Translations under genes and position numbers: made by a program
Source: Nitrincola schmidtii
GTDB taxonomy: Bacteria > Pseudomonadota > Gammaproteobacteria > Pseudomonadales > Balneatricaceae
DNA length: 64,000 nt
Assembly (NCBI RefSeq): GCF_008973715.1
Contig: NZ_WBOL01000002.1
Span: 124,001-188,000 of the forward strand
Direction: 5' to 3'
The notes under the pieces: generated by a model
Seen by the model: the letters and a program-made list of their open reading frames with translations, nothing else
Told to the model about the DNA's origin: nothing
The model's database searches: none
Shown here: positions 8,559-16,443 of the stretch, piece by piece
Position numbering within the stretch: the stretch's first letter is position 1
How the letters are laid out: each line of letters opens with the position of its first letter

Positions 8559-9191
8559 ATGGGAGTTGTAGCAAAACGTTCTTCCATGACCTTCTTCTCT
8601 GATGGTGATGATCACTACAGTCATCGAGTACGCATCGTACTTGCAGAAAAAGGTGTTGCAGTCGATATCGTCGATTGCAAGGTTGATGATCTTCCAGAAG
8701 ATGTCGCTGGGCTCAATCCATATAATACCTTGCCAACCTTGTTAGATCGTGATCTTGTGCTTTATGAGCCAGGTGTCATGATGGAATACTTAGATGAGCG
8801 CTTTCCGCATCCACCTCTGTTGCCGGTATATCCGGTTGCTCGTGCGGATAGTCGTTTGTTTATGTATCGTATTCAGCGTGATTGGTGTGGTTATGCAGAC
8901 GCTTTATTGGCGGGAACTGCTGATCCAGATCATCTTGATTTCTGCAGAAAAGAGTTGCGCGATAGCTTAGTATCTATTGCACCAATCTTTGCGGAAAAAC
9001 CATTTTTTATGAGTGATGAGTTCACACTGGTGGATTGCTGTATTGCACCTTTGTTGTGGCGTTTACCTGTCATGGGTATCGAATTACCAGCAACTCAGTG
9101 TTCAGCATTGCTGTCATACATGAAGCGTTTGTTCGAGCGTGAATCTTTTCAGTTAAGTTTGTCTGAAGCTGAAAAAGAGATGCGTGATTAA
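8559..9191 (+). CDS. sspA: Stringent starvation protein A (GST-fold RNA polymerase-associated factor)
   Basis: SspA has a glutathione S-transferase fold but acts as an RNA polymerase-associated regulator in starvation and acid stress. The 210-residue length is close to E. coli SspA. The N-terminal segment KRSSMTFFSDGDDHYSHRVRIVLAEKG is characteristic, and a C-terminal helical GST domain follows from about residue 90. The start at 8559 gives the family's short N-terminal extension before the thioredoxin-like domain. sspB follows 26 bases later; the two are commonly cotranscribed. Confidence 0.95.
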   Translation: MGVVAKRSSMTFFSDGDDHYSHRVRIVLAEKGVAVDIVDCKVDDLPEDVAGLNPYNTLPTLLDRDLVLYEPGVMMEYLDERFPHPPLLPVYPVARADSRLFMYRIQRDWCGYADALLAGTADPDHLDFCRKELRDSLVSIAPIFAEKPFFMSDEFTLVDCCIAPLLWRLPVMGIELPATQCSALLSYMKRLFERESFQLSLSEAEKEMRD

Positions 9192-9217
9192 TCAAACGTC
9201 GTGTGTCTGGAGAAGCT

Positions 9218-9727
9218 ATGAATTTAACACCTAGTCGTTCATATCTGATTAAAGCACTTCATGAGTGGATGACAGATAACGATTTGACACCTCATTTAGC
9301 AGTAGATGCTCGGGTGCAAGGTGTTATGGTGCCTGATCAATTTACTCGCGATGAGCAGTTGGTTCTTAATATTAGTTATTCGGCTGTTCAAGGCTTGGTT
9401 ATTGATAATGACGGCGTCTCATTTAATGCGCGATTTGGCGGTGTGCCAATGAATGTGTTCATTCCTTTGGCTGCGACCCTAGCAATATACGCTAGAGAAA
9501 ATGGTCAGGGAATGGGATTTGGCATGGAGCCAGGTGCAGATGAGTTAATGAAGCAGGCGCAGGGTACTTCTTCAGAAGATATGGAAGCCAGTAATTCAAG
9601 TCCTGATGCCAAGCCAAGTGCTAAAAAAGCAAGTGGACCGGTTTCATTGAATCAGCGCGATGATTCCCAGCCTCAGAAAGGTTCTAAGCCTAAAAAGGGT
9701 AAGCCTACGTTGAAGATCATCAAATAA
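9218..9727 (+). CDS. sspB: ClpXP protease specificity-enhancing factor SspB
   Basis: SspB tethers ssrA-tagged proteins to the ClpXP protease. The 169-residue chain has the folded substrate-binding domain at about residues 4-110 (segments LTPSRSYLIKALHEWM, FNARFGG and LAAVLAIYARENG-like LAATLAIYARENG). A low-complexity linker follows, then the C-terminal ClpX-binding peptide PTLKIIK, which matches the XB motif. ATG 9218 is used because TGGAG at 9208-9212 precedes it and homologues begin just there; an upstream in-frame GTG at 9203 is not supported. Confidence 0.95.
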   Translation: MNLTPSRSYLIKALHEWMTDNDLTPHLAVDARVQGVMVPDQFTRDEQLVLNISYSAVQGLVIDNDGVSFNARFGGVPMNVFIPLAATLAIYARENGQGMGFGMEPGADELMKQAQGTSSEDMEASNSSPDAKPSAKKASGPVSLNQRDDSQPQKGSKPKKGKPTLKIIK

Positions 9728-9734
9728 AGCATGC

Positions 9735-9765
9735 AATTGGGCGGCCTAGGCCGCCCAATTTTTTT
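9735..9765 (+). terminator. Terminator after sspB, perfect 26-bp palindrome
   Basis: Bases 9735-9760 form a perfect inverted repeat (arms AATTGGGCGGCC and GGCCGCCCAATT around TA/TA), followed by a T tract to 9765. The next gene, dolP, is convergent, so it may also limit transcription from the other side, though the T run favours the plus strand. Confidence 0.9.
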
Positions 9766-9773
9766 AGATTGTT

Positions 9774-10340
9774 TTAGATGTATTCAAATACTTTCACAAT
9801 GCGGTTAACGCCGACAATATTACGTACAACTTCTACTGCAACTTCACCTTCCTGACGTGTCACAAGGCCCATCAAATAAACAGCGCCATTTTCAGTGACG
9901 ACTTTGATGCGCATGCCATTAGTGCGATTGTCTGCTAAGAGTTGTGCTTTAACGCGGCCAGATAAATAGGTGTCGTTAGCACGAATCATGAAAGATGTGG
10001 GGCCTGCTATTTCTAATTCATTATGAATTTTGCGCACTTCTCGAAGTTGGCTGACTACTTCGGTTGCTTCCGCTTTAGTTCGTTGATCAGGCACTTGGCC
10101 GGTGAGTAACACTTGACCATTAAAGCTGTTCACGCTGATATTAGATTGAGAGAGAGCAGCGGTACCTTTGTTGATATTAACCTTAGCTTTAAACTCGATC
10201 GAATTGTCTTCAATGAAGTTACCAATGGTTCTACGTCCTTCATTTTCTTCGATAGGCGTTTCGCGTGTTGAACTGACAACAGTTGAACAGCCACTAATAA
10301 TAAACACGGTAAGAAGTAATAAAGGTAATAGCTTTTTCAT
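9774..10340 (-). CDS. dolP: BON-domain outer-membrane lipoprotein DolP (YraP)
   Basis: DolP is an outer-membrane lipoprotein that supports envelope integrity and the BAM machinery. The 188-residue precursor has a lipoprotein signal with lipobox ISGC (acylated Cys18) and two BON domains, roughly residues 45-115 and 120-188. Conserved BON segments include VLLTGQVPDQRTKAEA and GAVYLMGLVTRQEGEVAVEV. It is the last gene of the minus-strand group lpoA-yraN-diaA-dolP, the standard gammaproteobacterial order, and lies 3 bases after diaA. Confidence 0.94.
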   Translation of the reverse strand: MKKLLPLLLLTVFIISGCSTVVSSTRETPIEENEGRRTIGNFIEDNSIEFKAKVNINKGTAALSQSNISVNSFNGQVLLTGQVPDQRTKAEATEVVSQLREVRKIHNELEIAGPTSFMIRANDTYLSGRVKAQLLADNRTNGMRIKVVTENGAVYLMGLVTRQEGEVAVEVVRNIVGVNRIVKVFEYI

Positions 10341-10343
10341 CCG

Positions 10344-10931
10344 TTAAGCTCCAAAAAGTTGAAAATCAATTAAATCTGCTAAAGTATGTAATACCAATAA
10401 ATGTGCATGATGTACTAATACTTCATCATTGGATGCGATGCAAATTTCTGTTTCGTCTGGGCGCATTAAAGCTGTCATATTGCCACCATCAGAACCGGTC
10501 AATGCAATAACGGTCATTTCACGATCATGTGCTGCTTGGATAGCTTGCACTAGGCTTGCTGAGCGGCCATTAGCAGAAACCGCAAGCAAGATATCTCCTG
10601 GCATGCCAAATGCTCGGATTTGCTTTGAGTAGATATCTGCAAAGCCGCTGTCTTCAGCAATGCCGGTAATTGCGATAGCATCAGCGTTGAGTGTCACTAC
10701 TGGTAGGCCGGGTCTTTCGTGTCGGAAACGATTAATTAACAAGCTACCAAAGTGCTGTGCAAGACTGCCTGACGCACCATTACCAGCACACAGAACTTTT
10801 TGTTCAGAAATCAAGCATTGCAAGATCTGCATGCTGGCAGTAGCAATCATTGGGGTAAATTGCTCAATAGTTTGAGCATTAACTTCCATCGATTGATGAA
10901 ACTGTTGAATAATTCTGTCTTCAAGTTCCAT
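10344..10931 (-). CDS. diaA: DnaA initiator-associating protein DiaA (SIS-domain)
   Basis: A 195-residue sugar-isomerase (SIS) domain protein of the DiaA/GmhA family. In this neighbourhood (yraN upstream, dolP downstream) DiaA is the expected identity; it binds DnaA and promotes timely initiation at oriC. Conserved SIS segments are LCAGNGASGSLAQHF, GDILLAVSANGRSASLVQA and VIALTGSDGG. GmhA-type isomerase activity is an alternative reading, since the folds are alike. ATG 10931 gives the normal family start; a frame extension to 11009 would overlap yraN and has no homology. Confidence 0.88.
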   Translation of the reverse strand: MELEDRIIQQFHQSMEVNAQTIEQFTPMIATASMQILQCLISEQKVLCAGNGASGSLAQHFGSLLINRFRHERPGLPVVTLNADAIAITGIAEDSGFADIYSKQIRAFGMPGDILLAVSANGRSASLVQAIQAAHDREMTVIALTGSDGGNMTALMRPDETEICIASNDEVLVHHAHLLVLHTLADLIDFQLFGA

Positions 10932-10953
10932 GATGTCTGTCTCTGTGCAGCTC

Positions 10954-11304
10954 TTAATTTTGAAAGGCGTTACGATACCATAAAGGAGTGTTATTTCCTT
11001 CAAATGCAATGATATCGAATCGACAAGGGTGTTTTGACCAACAAGGATTTGCTGCTAGAAAAAATCTAGCGGCACGAAGTAACTTACGTTGTTTGCGCCA
11101 GTCTACTGATTCTGCAGCACCGCCAAAGTGTTTATTTTTACGATGTCTAACTTCTATAAAAATTAAACTTTCACCGTCGGTCATGATTAAGTCTATCTCA
11201 CCCACTCTACAGTTCATATTGCGTTCTATAAGCTGTAGACCTTGTGAAATCAACCAAGTTTCTGCACTACGCTCGGCTTCCTTGCCAAGAGTTTTTCTAT
11301 CCAT
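10954..11304 (-). CDS. yraN: UPF0102 family protein YraN (nuclease-fold)
   Basis: A 116-residue protein of the UPF0102/YraN family, which has a restriction-endonuclease-like fold. The hallmark segments GEIDLIMTDGESLIFIEVRHRK and CRFDIIAFEG are present, including the Asp and Glu expected at a nuclease-like centre. The cellular role is not firmly established. It sits between lpoA (3-base gap) and diaA (22-base gap), the conserved arrangement. Confidence 0.92.
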   Translation of the reverse strand: MDRKTLGKEAERSAETWLISQGLQLIERNMNCRVGEIDLIMTDGESLIFIEVRHRKNKHFGGAAESVDWRKQRKLLRAARFFLAANPCWSKHPCRFDIIAFEGNNTPLWYRNAFQN

Positions 11305-11307
11305 GAT

Positions 11308-13113
11308 TTACTCCGTAATGAGTTGGGGAACTCCGTTATTAAAGCGAGCCCAGGCAAGCTCTCTTGAAATACGACGATTGGGGCCTAGTGACAGAACGCC
11401 ACTTTCTCCAATTAAGACTTGCTGTTGTAATAATAGCGGCAAATTTTGCGAAATGATAAAGGCATCTGCGCCTAGAGCGTAAAGCTTACCTATTTCCGTA
11501 TATGCATCTTCACGACGTTCAGTAATTGATTGTCGAGTCGTGCTTGGCTCTGCAAGCCTCCAAGGGACATCAACGAAATCTATTCCATTTAAATCATTAT
11601 CGCGTGAAGCGCTTGGATTACCCTCATAGAGTTGCGAGGTAGCGATCACAGGAATGTTACCAGCAAAGTGGTAGAGCAGCATGGGGCGAATTAAGCGTGC
11701 ATCTCTTGGTTCAGTTGCCAAAATAATAACATCAGTTTCATGGCTAATGTTTGCTCTCATGCCACTTCTGGAGCTTCGAGGCATGGTGCGAGCAATTTCT
11801 GGATCTTGAAGCAGTAGTTGGCGAATTTGTTCTGAATTACTTTCTGTGGATCTAAAGGTAAGTGACGCACTGATGTATCCGCCTTGCTCTTGAAAAGCTT
11901 GTCGGATCATTTGCTCAAAACGCTCGCCGGAGCGATTGTCACTGCGAATAATCATCGTGTTGCGATACCCCAGTTGCGAGGCTCGACGAACTAACGTATT
12001 CACCTCATGGTCACTCGATAAATCAAGTTGCAATGGAGGGTTAAGACCTTGCTCAGCAGGATTTAGAGCTAACACAGGTAGGGGGTGATCTGGATATTCA
12101 GCGAGTTGATTGACAAAGTTACGATCCAGAGGTCCGACGATAAAGTCAGCGCCTTGAGTGCGTGCTGTATGAAAAAGTTGTTCAGGAGAGCGTATTTCGG
12201 TGCTATCAATCATGACCACTTCGGTTTCACCCGTCTGCGATGATTGCATTGCGGTAATAAAACCCTCGATAATCGTTCTTGAAAAATCAGCTAAATCTCC
12301 TTGTAAAGGAAGAAACAAGGCAACTCGTTGGGCTCTGTCGGTTAAAGGAATAGGGCTTAGGTCAGTCGCTAATGGTGTATCCGCTGATCGGGGTGGTAAG
12401 GAAGCCGCAGGGTGCTGATCCCAAAGTAACTGCCAGTCAAAAAGTTTTTCTTGTTGCTCATCGAAGTTTGAAATGCCGGCAAGTATCGCTGCGCGCTCAA
12501 ACCAACCTTGTTCGAAGAAGTTGTTGTTTCGGTTTTGTACTTCTTGTTGCAGTATGCCGCTATCTGCAGTGCTGAGTACCGACCAAATTTGATCGTGAAG
12601 TGATTGCTGCAGTGACTTATCATCAGTCATTTGCGTAGCTGCAATTAATTCACGTGCAGAGCTAATAGGATTACCAAATAGATTGAAAGCTTCTGCTCTA
12701 GCAATGTTTAAGCGAATAATTTGATCGCGATTTAAATCCGTTGGCAGTAGGTGAAAGTCTAAACTTCGGAGTGCTCTTTCTGGGTTATTTTGAGTCAGAG
12801 CCAATGTGGCTTGCTCTAGAGCGATTGATAAGCCAAGTTCAGCGGGAAGTCTGCGTTTATCGATCGATTCAAGTATACTGCTCGCCTCTAGATCATTGCC
12901 CTGTGCTGAAAGACGATCAGCGGCTTGAAGTCTGAGTTGAGCGGCTTCAACCGGAGGTGCTGATTGAGCATCACGAAGCAGTTGTCGCGTTTCATCATCC
13001 TGTACAGACGGTGAAGGCGTCGAAATACTGGGCATTCCGGGTTGGCTGCCGCAGGCGGCTATTAGAATAGACATTAATACTAGCGCAATTAGCAGGCGTA
13101 TTTGCTTTGTCAT
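11308..13113 (-). CDS. lpoA: Penicillin-binding protein activator LpoA (LppC lipoprotein)
   Basis: LpoA is an outer-membrane lipoprotein that activates the peptidoglycan synthase PBP1A. The 601-residue precursor starts MTKQIRLLIA and has a lipobox LIAAC with Cys21. A TPR-like N-terminal domain spans about 35-260. A periplasmic-binding-protein-like C-terminal domain (about 275-600) includes VALFLPLQGDLADFSRTIIEGF and FIVGPLDRNFV. ATG 13113 places the signal peptide correctly; a longer frame to 13221 would overlap the divergent rsmI. It heads the yraN-diaA-dolP operon. Confidence 0.93.
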   Translation of the reverse strand: MTKQIRLLIALVLMSILIAACGSQPGMPSISTPSPSVQDDETRQLLRDAQSAPPVEAAQLRLQAADRLSAQGNDLEASSILESIDKRRLPAELGLSIALEQATLALTQNNPERALRSLDFHLLPTDLNRDQIIRLNIARAEAFNLFGNPISSARELIAATQMTDDKSLQQSLHDQIWSVLSTADSGILQQEVQNRNNNFFEQGWFERAAILAGISNFDEQQEKLFDWQLLWDQHPAASLPPRSADTPLATDLSPIPLTDRAQRVALFLPLQGDLADFSRTIIEGFITAMQSSQTGETEVVMIDSTEIRSPEQLFHTARTQGADFIVGPLDRNFVNQLAEYPDHPLPVLALNPAEQGLNPPLQLDLSSDHEVNTLVRRASQLGYRNTMIIRSDNRSGERFEQMIRQAFQEQGGYISASLTFRSTESNSEQIRQLLLQDPEIARTMPRSSRSGMRANISHETDVIILATEPRDARLIRPMLLYHFAGNIPVIATSQLYEGNPSASRDNDLNGIDFVDVPWRLAEPSTTRQSITERREDAYTEIGKLYALGADAFIISQNLPLLLQQQVLIGESGVLSLGPNRRISRELAWARFNNGVPQLITE

Positions 13114-13147
13114 ACACTCATCAATCCTTAAGAAGAGAATAACCTTC

Positions 13148-13990
13148 ATGGCAGAAGCGGTTTTATATGTTATTGCCACACCGATAGGCAATTTAGGCGA
13201 TCTGTCAGCGCGAGCAATCAAACTGCTTAGTGAAGTTGATTTGATCGCTGCTGAGGATACCCGTCATACAGGGCGGCTTCTATCCCATTTTAGCATTAAA
13301 TCATCGTTAGTTTCAGTGCATGATCATAATGAAATAGCCCGTGCTGAGCTTATTATCGATTATCTAAGCCAAGGGAAGCGTGTAGCCTTAGTTTCTGATG
13401 CTGGCACACCACTGATATCAGATCCTGGCTATGGTTTGGTAAAGCGGGTTAGAGAAGCTGGATTTAATGTTTCTCCTGTGCCTGGGTGTTGCGCCTTTGT
13501 TGCAGCTTTGAGTGCAGCAGGCTTGCCCTCTGATCGTTTTATGTTTATCGGGTTTCTTCCAGCAAAAACTCAGGCAAGAGTAAAGCAATTGTCAGAGCTT
13601 GTTGATCAAACTTGCACCTTGATCTTCTATGAATCTACGCACCGAATTCTTGTCAGTCTTGATGACATGATCTCCGTCTATGGTGATCATCGTGAAGCAG
13701 TGATTGCACGTGAGATTACTAAAACATTTGAAACCTTTAAACATGGCACCTTGGCTGATTTGAAGGCTTGGATGTTAACCGATGCAAATCAGCAAAAAGG
13801 GGAGTTTGTGGTGCTGGTCCGAGGTGCAGAACCCGTTGATGATAAGGTGGATCAGATTGATGCACGTAGTGCTCATGTTTTGGGTCTGTTGGCTGCCGAG
13901 TTACCACCGAAAAAAGCGGCTGCGATAGCGGCTGAAATTACCGGTATTCACAAGAAACAGCTTTATGAGTATCTATTGCAACGTGATTGA
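13148..13990 (+). CDS. rsmI: 16S rRNA (cytidine-1402 2'-O)-methyltransferase
   Basis: RsmI uses S-adenosylmethionine to methylate the ribose of C1402 in 16S rRNA; RsmH, encoded downstream, methylates the base of the same nucleotide. The 280-residue protein has the tetrapyrrole-methylase fold with VIATPIGNLGDLSARA at the N-terminus, AEDTRHTGRLL, and ALVSDAGTPLISDPG near residue 80. A helical C-terminal extension (VLGLLAAELPPKKAAAIAAEITG) is typical. It is divergent from lpoA with only 34 bases between the starts, so their promoters must extend into coding sequence. Confidence 0.96.
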   Translation: MAEAVLYVIATPIGNLGDLSARAIKLLSEVDLIAAEDTRHTGRLLSHFSIKSSLVSVHDHNEIARAELIIDYLSQGKRVALVSDAGTPLISDPGYGLVKRVREAGFNVSPVPGCCAFVAALSAAGLPSDRFMFIGFLPAKTQARVKQLSELVDQTCTLIFYESTHRILVSLDDMISVYGDHREAVIAREITKTFETFKHGTLADLKAWMLTDANQQKGEFVVLVRGAEPVDDKVDQIDARSAHVLGLLAAELPPKKAAAIAAEITGIHKKQLYEYLLQRD

Positions 13991-14000
13991 GGGGTAAAGC

Positions 14001-14028
14001 TTGCACTTCATTGTTTTCCTGTTATCCT
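14001..14028 (+). promoter_or_regulatory. Promoter of rnpB
   Basis: TTGCAC at 14001-14006 and TATCCT at 14023-14028 are 16 bases apart. Seven bases after the -10 falls the predicted 5' end of RNase P RNA near 14035, so position and spacing agree well with a dedicated promoter directly after rsmI. Confidence 0.65.
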
Positions 14029-14035
14029 GCGTCGC

Positions 14036-14388
14036 GGGAGTCTGCCGGACAATCGCTGTTCTGCTTGCAGAAGGGAGGAAAGTCCGGGCTCTACAGGGCA
14101 GAGTGCCAGATAACGTCTGGGCGGTGTGAGCCGACGGAAAGTGCAACAGAAAGTATACCGCCTAAGGGCTCTTCGGAGTCACGGTAAGGTTGAAATGGTG
14201 CGGTAAGAGCGCACCGCGTGGGTGGTAACACTCCACGGCGATGGAAAACCCCACTCAGAGCAAGACCAAATAGGGATCCTTAAGGTGTGGCCCGCACTGG
14301 ATCCGGGTAGGTTGCTTGAGGTCAGTGGTGACGCTGACCCTAGATGAATGATTGTCCTCGACAAAACCCGGCTTACAGGCAGACTCCC
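14036..14388 (+). ncRNA. rnpB: RNase P RNA, bacterial class A
   Basis: This is the catalytic RNA of RNase P, which removes tRNA 5' leaders. The ends pair over 11 bases: GGGAGTCTGCC at 14036-14046 with GGCAGACTCCC at 14378-14388 (helix P1). Near-invariant blocks are GAGGAAAGTCCGGGCTC, AGTGCAACAGAAAG, GGTAAGAGCGCACCG, AGAGCAAGACCAAATAGG and TAGATGAATGATTGTCC followed by GACAAAACCCGGCTTA. The length of about 353 bases fits the type A form. The gene lies between rsmI and mraZ, as in Pseudomonas and relatives. No textbook terminator is obvious; a T-rich stretch is at 14409-14421. Confidence 0.98.
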
Positions 14389-14436
14389 ACTATCCTGCCT
14401 ACACCTCTGTTTTAATTTTTTCCAATAAATTAAATA

Positions 14437-14452
14437 CTGTATATATATACAT
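14437..14452. promoter_or_regulatory. LexA-like (SOS) box candidate between rnpB and mraZ
   Basis: CTGTATATATATACAT matches the gammaproteobacterial LexA core CTGT-N8-ACAG at seven of eight fixed positions, and the inner alternating TA matches the strongest E. coli boxes. It lies 49 bases after rnpB and about 114 bases before the mra -35, so a direct repressor effect on that promoter is uncertain. An AT-rich chance match is possible. The rest of 14389-14565 shows nothing I recognise. Confidence 0.4.
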
Positions 14453-14565
14453 ATTACCTTATTGTTTCTGCTTAATTTATTGATTCTTTGAAGCTTATCT
14501 ACAGGGCGCTATTTCCTGGCTGTGGCTGTTCCCTAAATAGCCCTAATTTGATCCCTTTTCCTACC

Positions 14566-14594
14566 TTGCATTGACTAGGGTTACTCACTATAGT
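14566..14594 (+). promoter_or_regulatory. Main promoter of the mra/dcw cluster
   Basis: TTGCAT (14566-14571) and TATAGT (14589-14594) stand exactly 17 bases apart. The -10 lies inside a 10-base palindrome CACTATAGTG. Transcription should begin near 14601, directly before the MraZ operator repeats and about 53 bases before mraZ. It is expected to drive the long string of overlapping genes downstream. Confidence 0.7.
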
Positions 14595-14603
14595 GTGCAA
14601 TAG

Positions 14604-14649
14604 TGGGTTAAAGTGGTTAAAAGTGGGTAATTCTGGGGAATTCAGTGGG
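14604..14649 (+). promoter_or_regulatory. MraZ operator: TGG(G) repeats on a 10-base period
   Basis: TGGG, TGGT, TGGG and TGGG begin at 14604, 14614, 14624 and 14634, an exact 10-base spacing. A fifth TGGG begins at 14646, shifted by two bases and just before the mraZ start. E. coli MraZ binds TGGGN repeats with 5-base spacers downstream of its own promoter, which is this geometry. The operator overlaps the 5' leader, so autorepression of the cluster is expected. Confidence 0.8.
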
Positions 14650-14653
14650 CATT

Positions 14654-15106
14654 ATGTTCCGCGGTGTCAATCCGATCAATCTAGATGCAAAGGGGCGCAT
14701 GGCGATCCCGGCTCGTTATCGCGAGATGATTGCGTCTCATTGCGGTAATCAGATGGTTGCCACGATTGATACAGACTCCCGTTGCCTACTTCTTTACCCC
14801 TTACCTGAGTGGGAAGAGATTCAAGCGAAAATTGAGGCGCTTCCAAGCTTTAATAAGGTTGCTCGACGTATTCAGCGACTATTGATCGGTCATGCGACTG
14901 ATCTTGAATTAGATGGAAATGGACGTCTGTTGTTGCCGGCAAGTCTTCGTGAGTACGCCGGTTTAGATAAAAAAATTGTGCTACTAGGGCAGGGACGCAA
15001 GTTTGAAATCTGGGATGAGGCTCAATGGAGTGCAACCCGAGATGAATACCTTGACGAGGTTGGTGAAGATACCCTGCCGCCAGAAATGCTGGAGCTTTCG
15101 CTGTAA
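14654..15106 (+). CDS. mraZ: Transcriptional regulator MraZ
   Basis: MraZ is an AbrB-fold DNA-binding protein that represses the division/cell-wall cluster it heads. The 150-residue chain has two swapped-hairpin domains, about residues 5-50 (NPINLDAKGRMAIPARYRE) and 78-122 (TDLELDGNGRLLLPASLRE). ATG 14654 gives the family N-terminus MFRG; the in-frame GTG at 14645 would lie inside the last operator repeat. The ribosome-binding sequence is poor (GTGGG with only four bases of spacing), so translation may be weak or influenced by bound MraZ. Confidence 0.96.
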   Translation: MFRGVNPINLDAKGRMAIPARYREMIASHCGNQMVATIDTDSRCLLLYPLPEWEEIQAKIEALPSFNKVARRIQRLLIGHATDLELDGNGRLLLPASLREYAGLDKKIVLLGQGRKFEIWDEAQWSATRDEYLDEVGEDTLPPEMLELSL

Positions 15107-15142
15107 AGCGAGAAGCAAATAAAAAGGTTTACAGGATCTGAG

Positions 15143-16078
15143 ATGAGTCAAGAATTCAACCACATCACCGTGATGCTAAACGAAGCTGTTGAAGCATTAG
15201 TCACGGATCCAGATGGTTTTTACATCGACGGCACCTTTGGTCGTGGTGGTCATTCGTCTCTAATTCTCTCTAAGTTAAGCGAAAAAGGTCGATTACTTGG
15301 TATCGATAAAGATCCGATGGCGATTGCTGAGGCTCAGCGACGTTTTGGTGATGATCCACGATTTAGCATCGAGCACGGTGCATTCAGTGAGATAGAAAGC
15401 TTTGTTGCAAAAAGAGAATTGGTTGGACAGGTTACAGGGGTTTTGTTAGATCTCGGCGTCAGTTCACCTCAGCTTGATGATCCATCTCGTGGATTTAGTT
15501 TTCAGTACGATGGCCCACTAGACATGCGCATGAACACCACCAGTGGTGAGAGTGCTGCAGAGTGGATTAACCGTGCCAGTGAGAGCGAAATTGCGGATGT
15601 ACTGTTCCACTATGGTGAAGAGCGCTTTTCGCGTCGAATGGCTAAGGCCGTTGTTGCTGAACGTCAAAAATCACCAATTATGACTACTGCCCGACTGGCT
15701 AGCATCATTACGGATGCAAATCCTCGTTGGGAAAAAGGCAAAAATCCAGCAACACGAGCCTTTCAGGGCATTCGCATACATATCAATCGAGAGTTAGATG
15801 AGATTGAGACCTGTTTAGACCAAACGTTGGAATTGTTGGCACCGCAAGGTCGCATGGTGGTGATTAGTTTTCATTCGCTAGAAGATCGAATCGTTAAGCG
15901 CTTTATCCGCCGTCATGTTAAAGGCGATGAGCATCTACCCAGTGGCGTGCCCTTTACGCAATCTATGTTGAACCAACGCCTAAAGGGCTTAGGTAAAGCG
16001 ATTAAGGCCAGTGCAGCTGAGGTGGACGCTAATCCTCGTTCTAGAAGTGCCGTGATGCGAGTAGCGGAGAAGTGCTAA
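15143..16078 (+). CDS. rsmH: 16S rRNA (cytosine-1402 N4)-methyltransferase
   Basis: RsmH (MraW) methylates N4 of C1402 in 16S rRNA with S-adenosylmethionine. The 311-residue protein carries the SAM-binding segment DGTFGRGGHS near residues 30-39, followed by LDLGVSSPQLDDPSRGFSF and the C-terminal FHSLEDRIVKRF. The stop overlaps the ftsL start (TAATG). Its partner RsmI is encoded just upstream, so both enzymes for the same nucleotide are neighbours in this genome. Confidence 0.97.
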   Translation: MSQEFNHITVMLNEAVEALVTDPDGFYIDGTFGRGGHSSLILSKLSEKGRLLGIDKDPMAIAEAQRRFGDDPRFSIEHGAFSEIESFVAKRELVGQVTGVLLDLGVSSPQLDDPSRGFSFQYDGPLDMRMNTTSGESAAEWINRASESEIADVLFHYGEERFSRRMAKAVVAERQKSPIMTTARLASIITDANPRWEKGKNPATRAFQGIRIHINRELDEIETCLDQTLELLAPQGRMVVISFHSLEDRIVKRFIRRHVKGDEHLPSGVPFTQSMLNQRLKGLGKAIKASAAEVDANPRSRSAVMRVAEKC

Positions 16079-16443
16079 TGAACTTGAAGAGTTTTTTCTC
16101 TAAAAGTGAATTAGATAAGAGTGGTTTACCTCATGGCGCTGCTCAGCAAGATCTGTTCATATCACGAACAGCGCTTTATCGACCTTTAATGATTTTGTTG
16201 GTGCTGACGATAGCGATTTTGGTATCGGCGCTCTCGGTGGTCAAGACAGCCTACGATTATCGCAGATTGTTTAACGACCATCAGATTTTGGTTCATCAGT
16301 GGGATGAGTTGCAGATCGAATGGGGGCAGTTATTGCTCGAACAGAGTACTTGGGGTGGTCACGGGCGAATTGAGAATGAAGCAGAAACCCGTTTGCAGAT
16401 GCGAGTCCCGAAAGTTGAAGAAACAGAGATAATTCGAAGATGA
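16078..16443 (+). CDS. ftsL: Cell division protein FtsL
   Basis: A 121-residue bitopic membrane protein of the FtsQLB complex, which activates septal peptidoglycan synthesis by FtsW-FtsI. A cytoplasmic N-terminus of about 36 residues is followed by one transmembrane helix (about 37-59, PLMILLVLTIAILVSALSVV). A periplasmic coiled coil then includes LQIEWGQLLLEQSTWGGHGRIENEA. FtsL is poorly conserved, so position between rsmH and ftsI adds weight. ATG 16078 overlaps the rsmH stop and is preferred to GTG 16072. Confidence 0.94.
   Translation: MNLKSFFSKSELDKSGLPHGAAQQDLFISRTALYRPLMILLVLTIAILVSALSVVKTAYDYRRLFNDHQILVHQWDELQIEWGQLLLEQSTWGGHGRIENEAETRLQMRVPKVEETEIIRR

Noticed and set aside
12200-12935. 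Plus-strand frames opposite lpoA
   Set aside because: Shadows of lpoA with no start signals or family resemblance.
14377-14400. Hairpin AGGCAG/CTGCCT at the end of rnpB as a terminator
   Set aside because: It competes with the P1 helix and is not followed directly by a T run.
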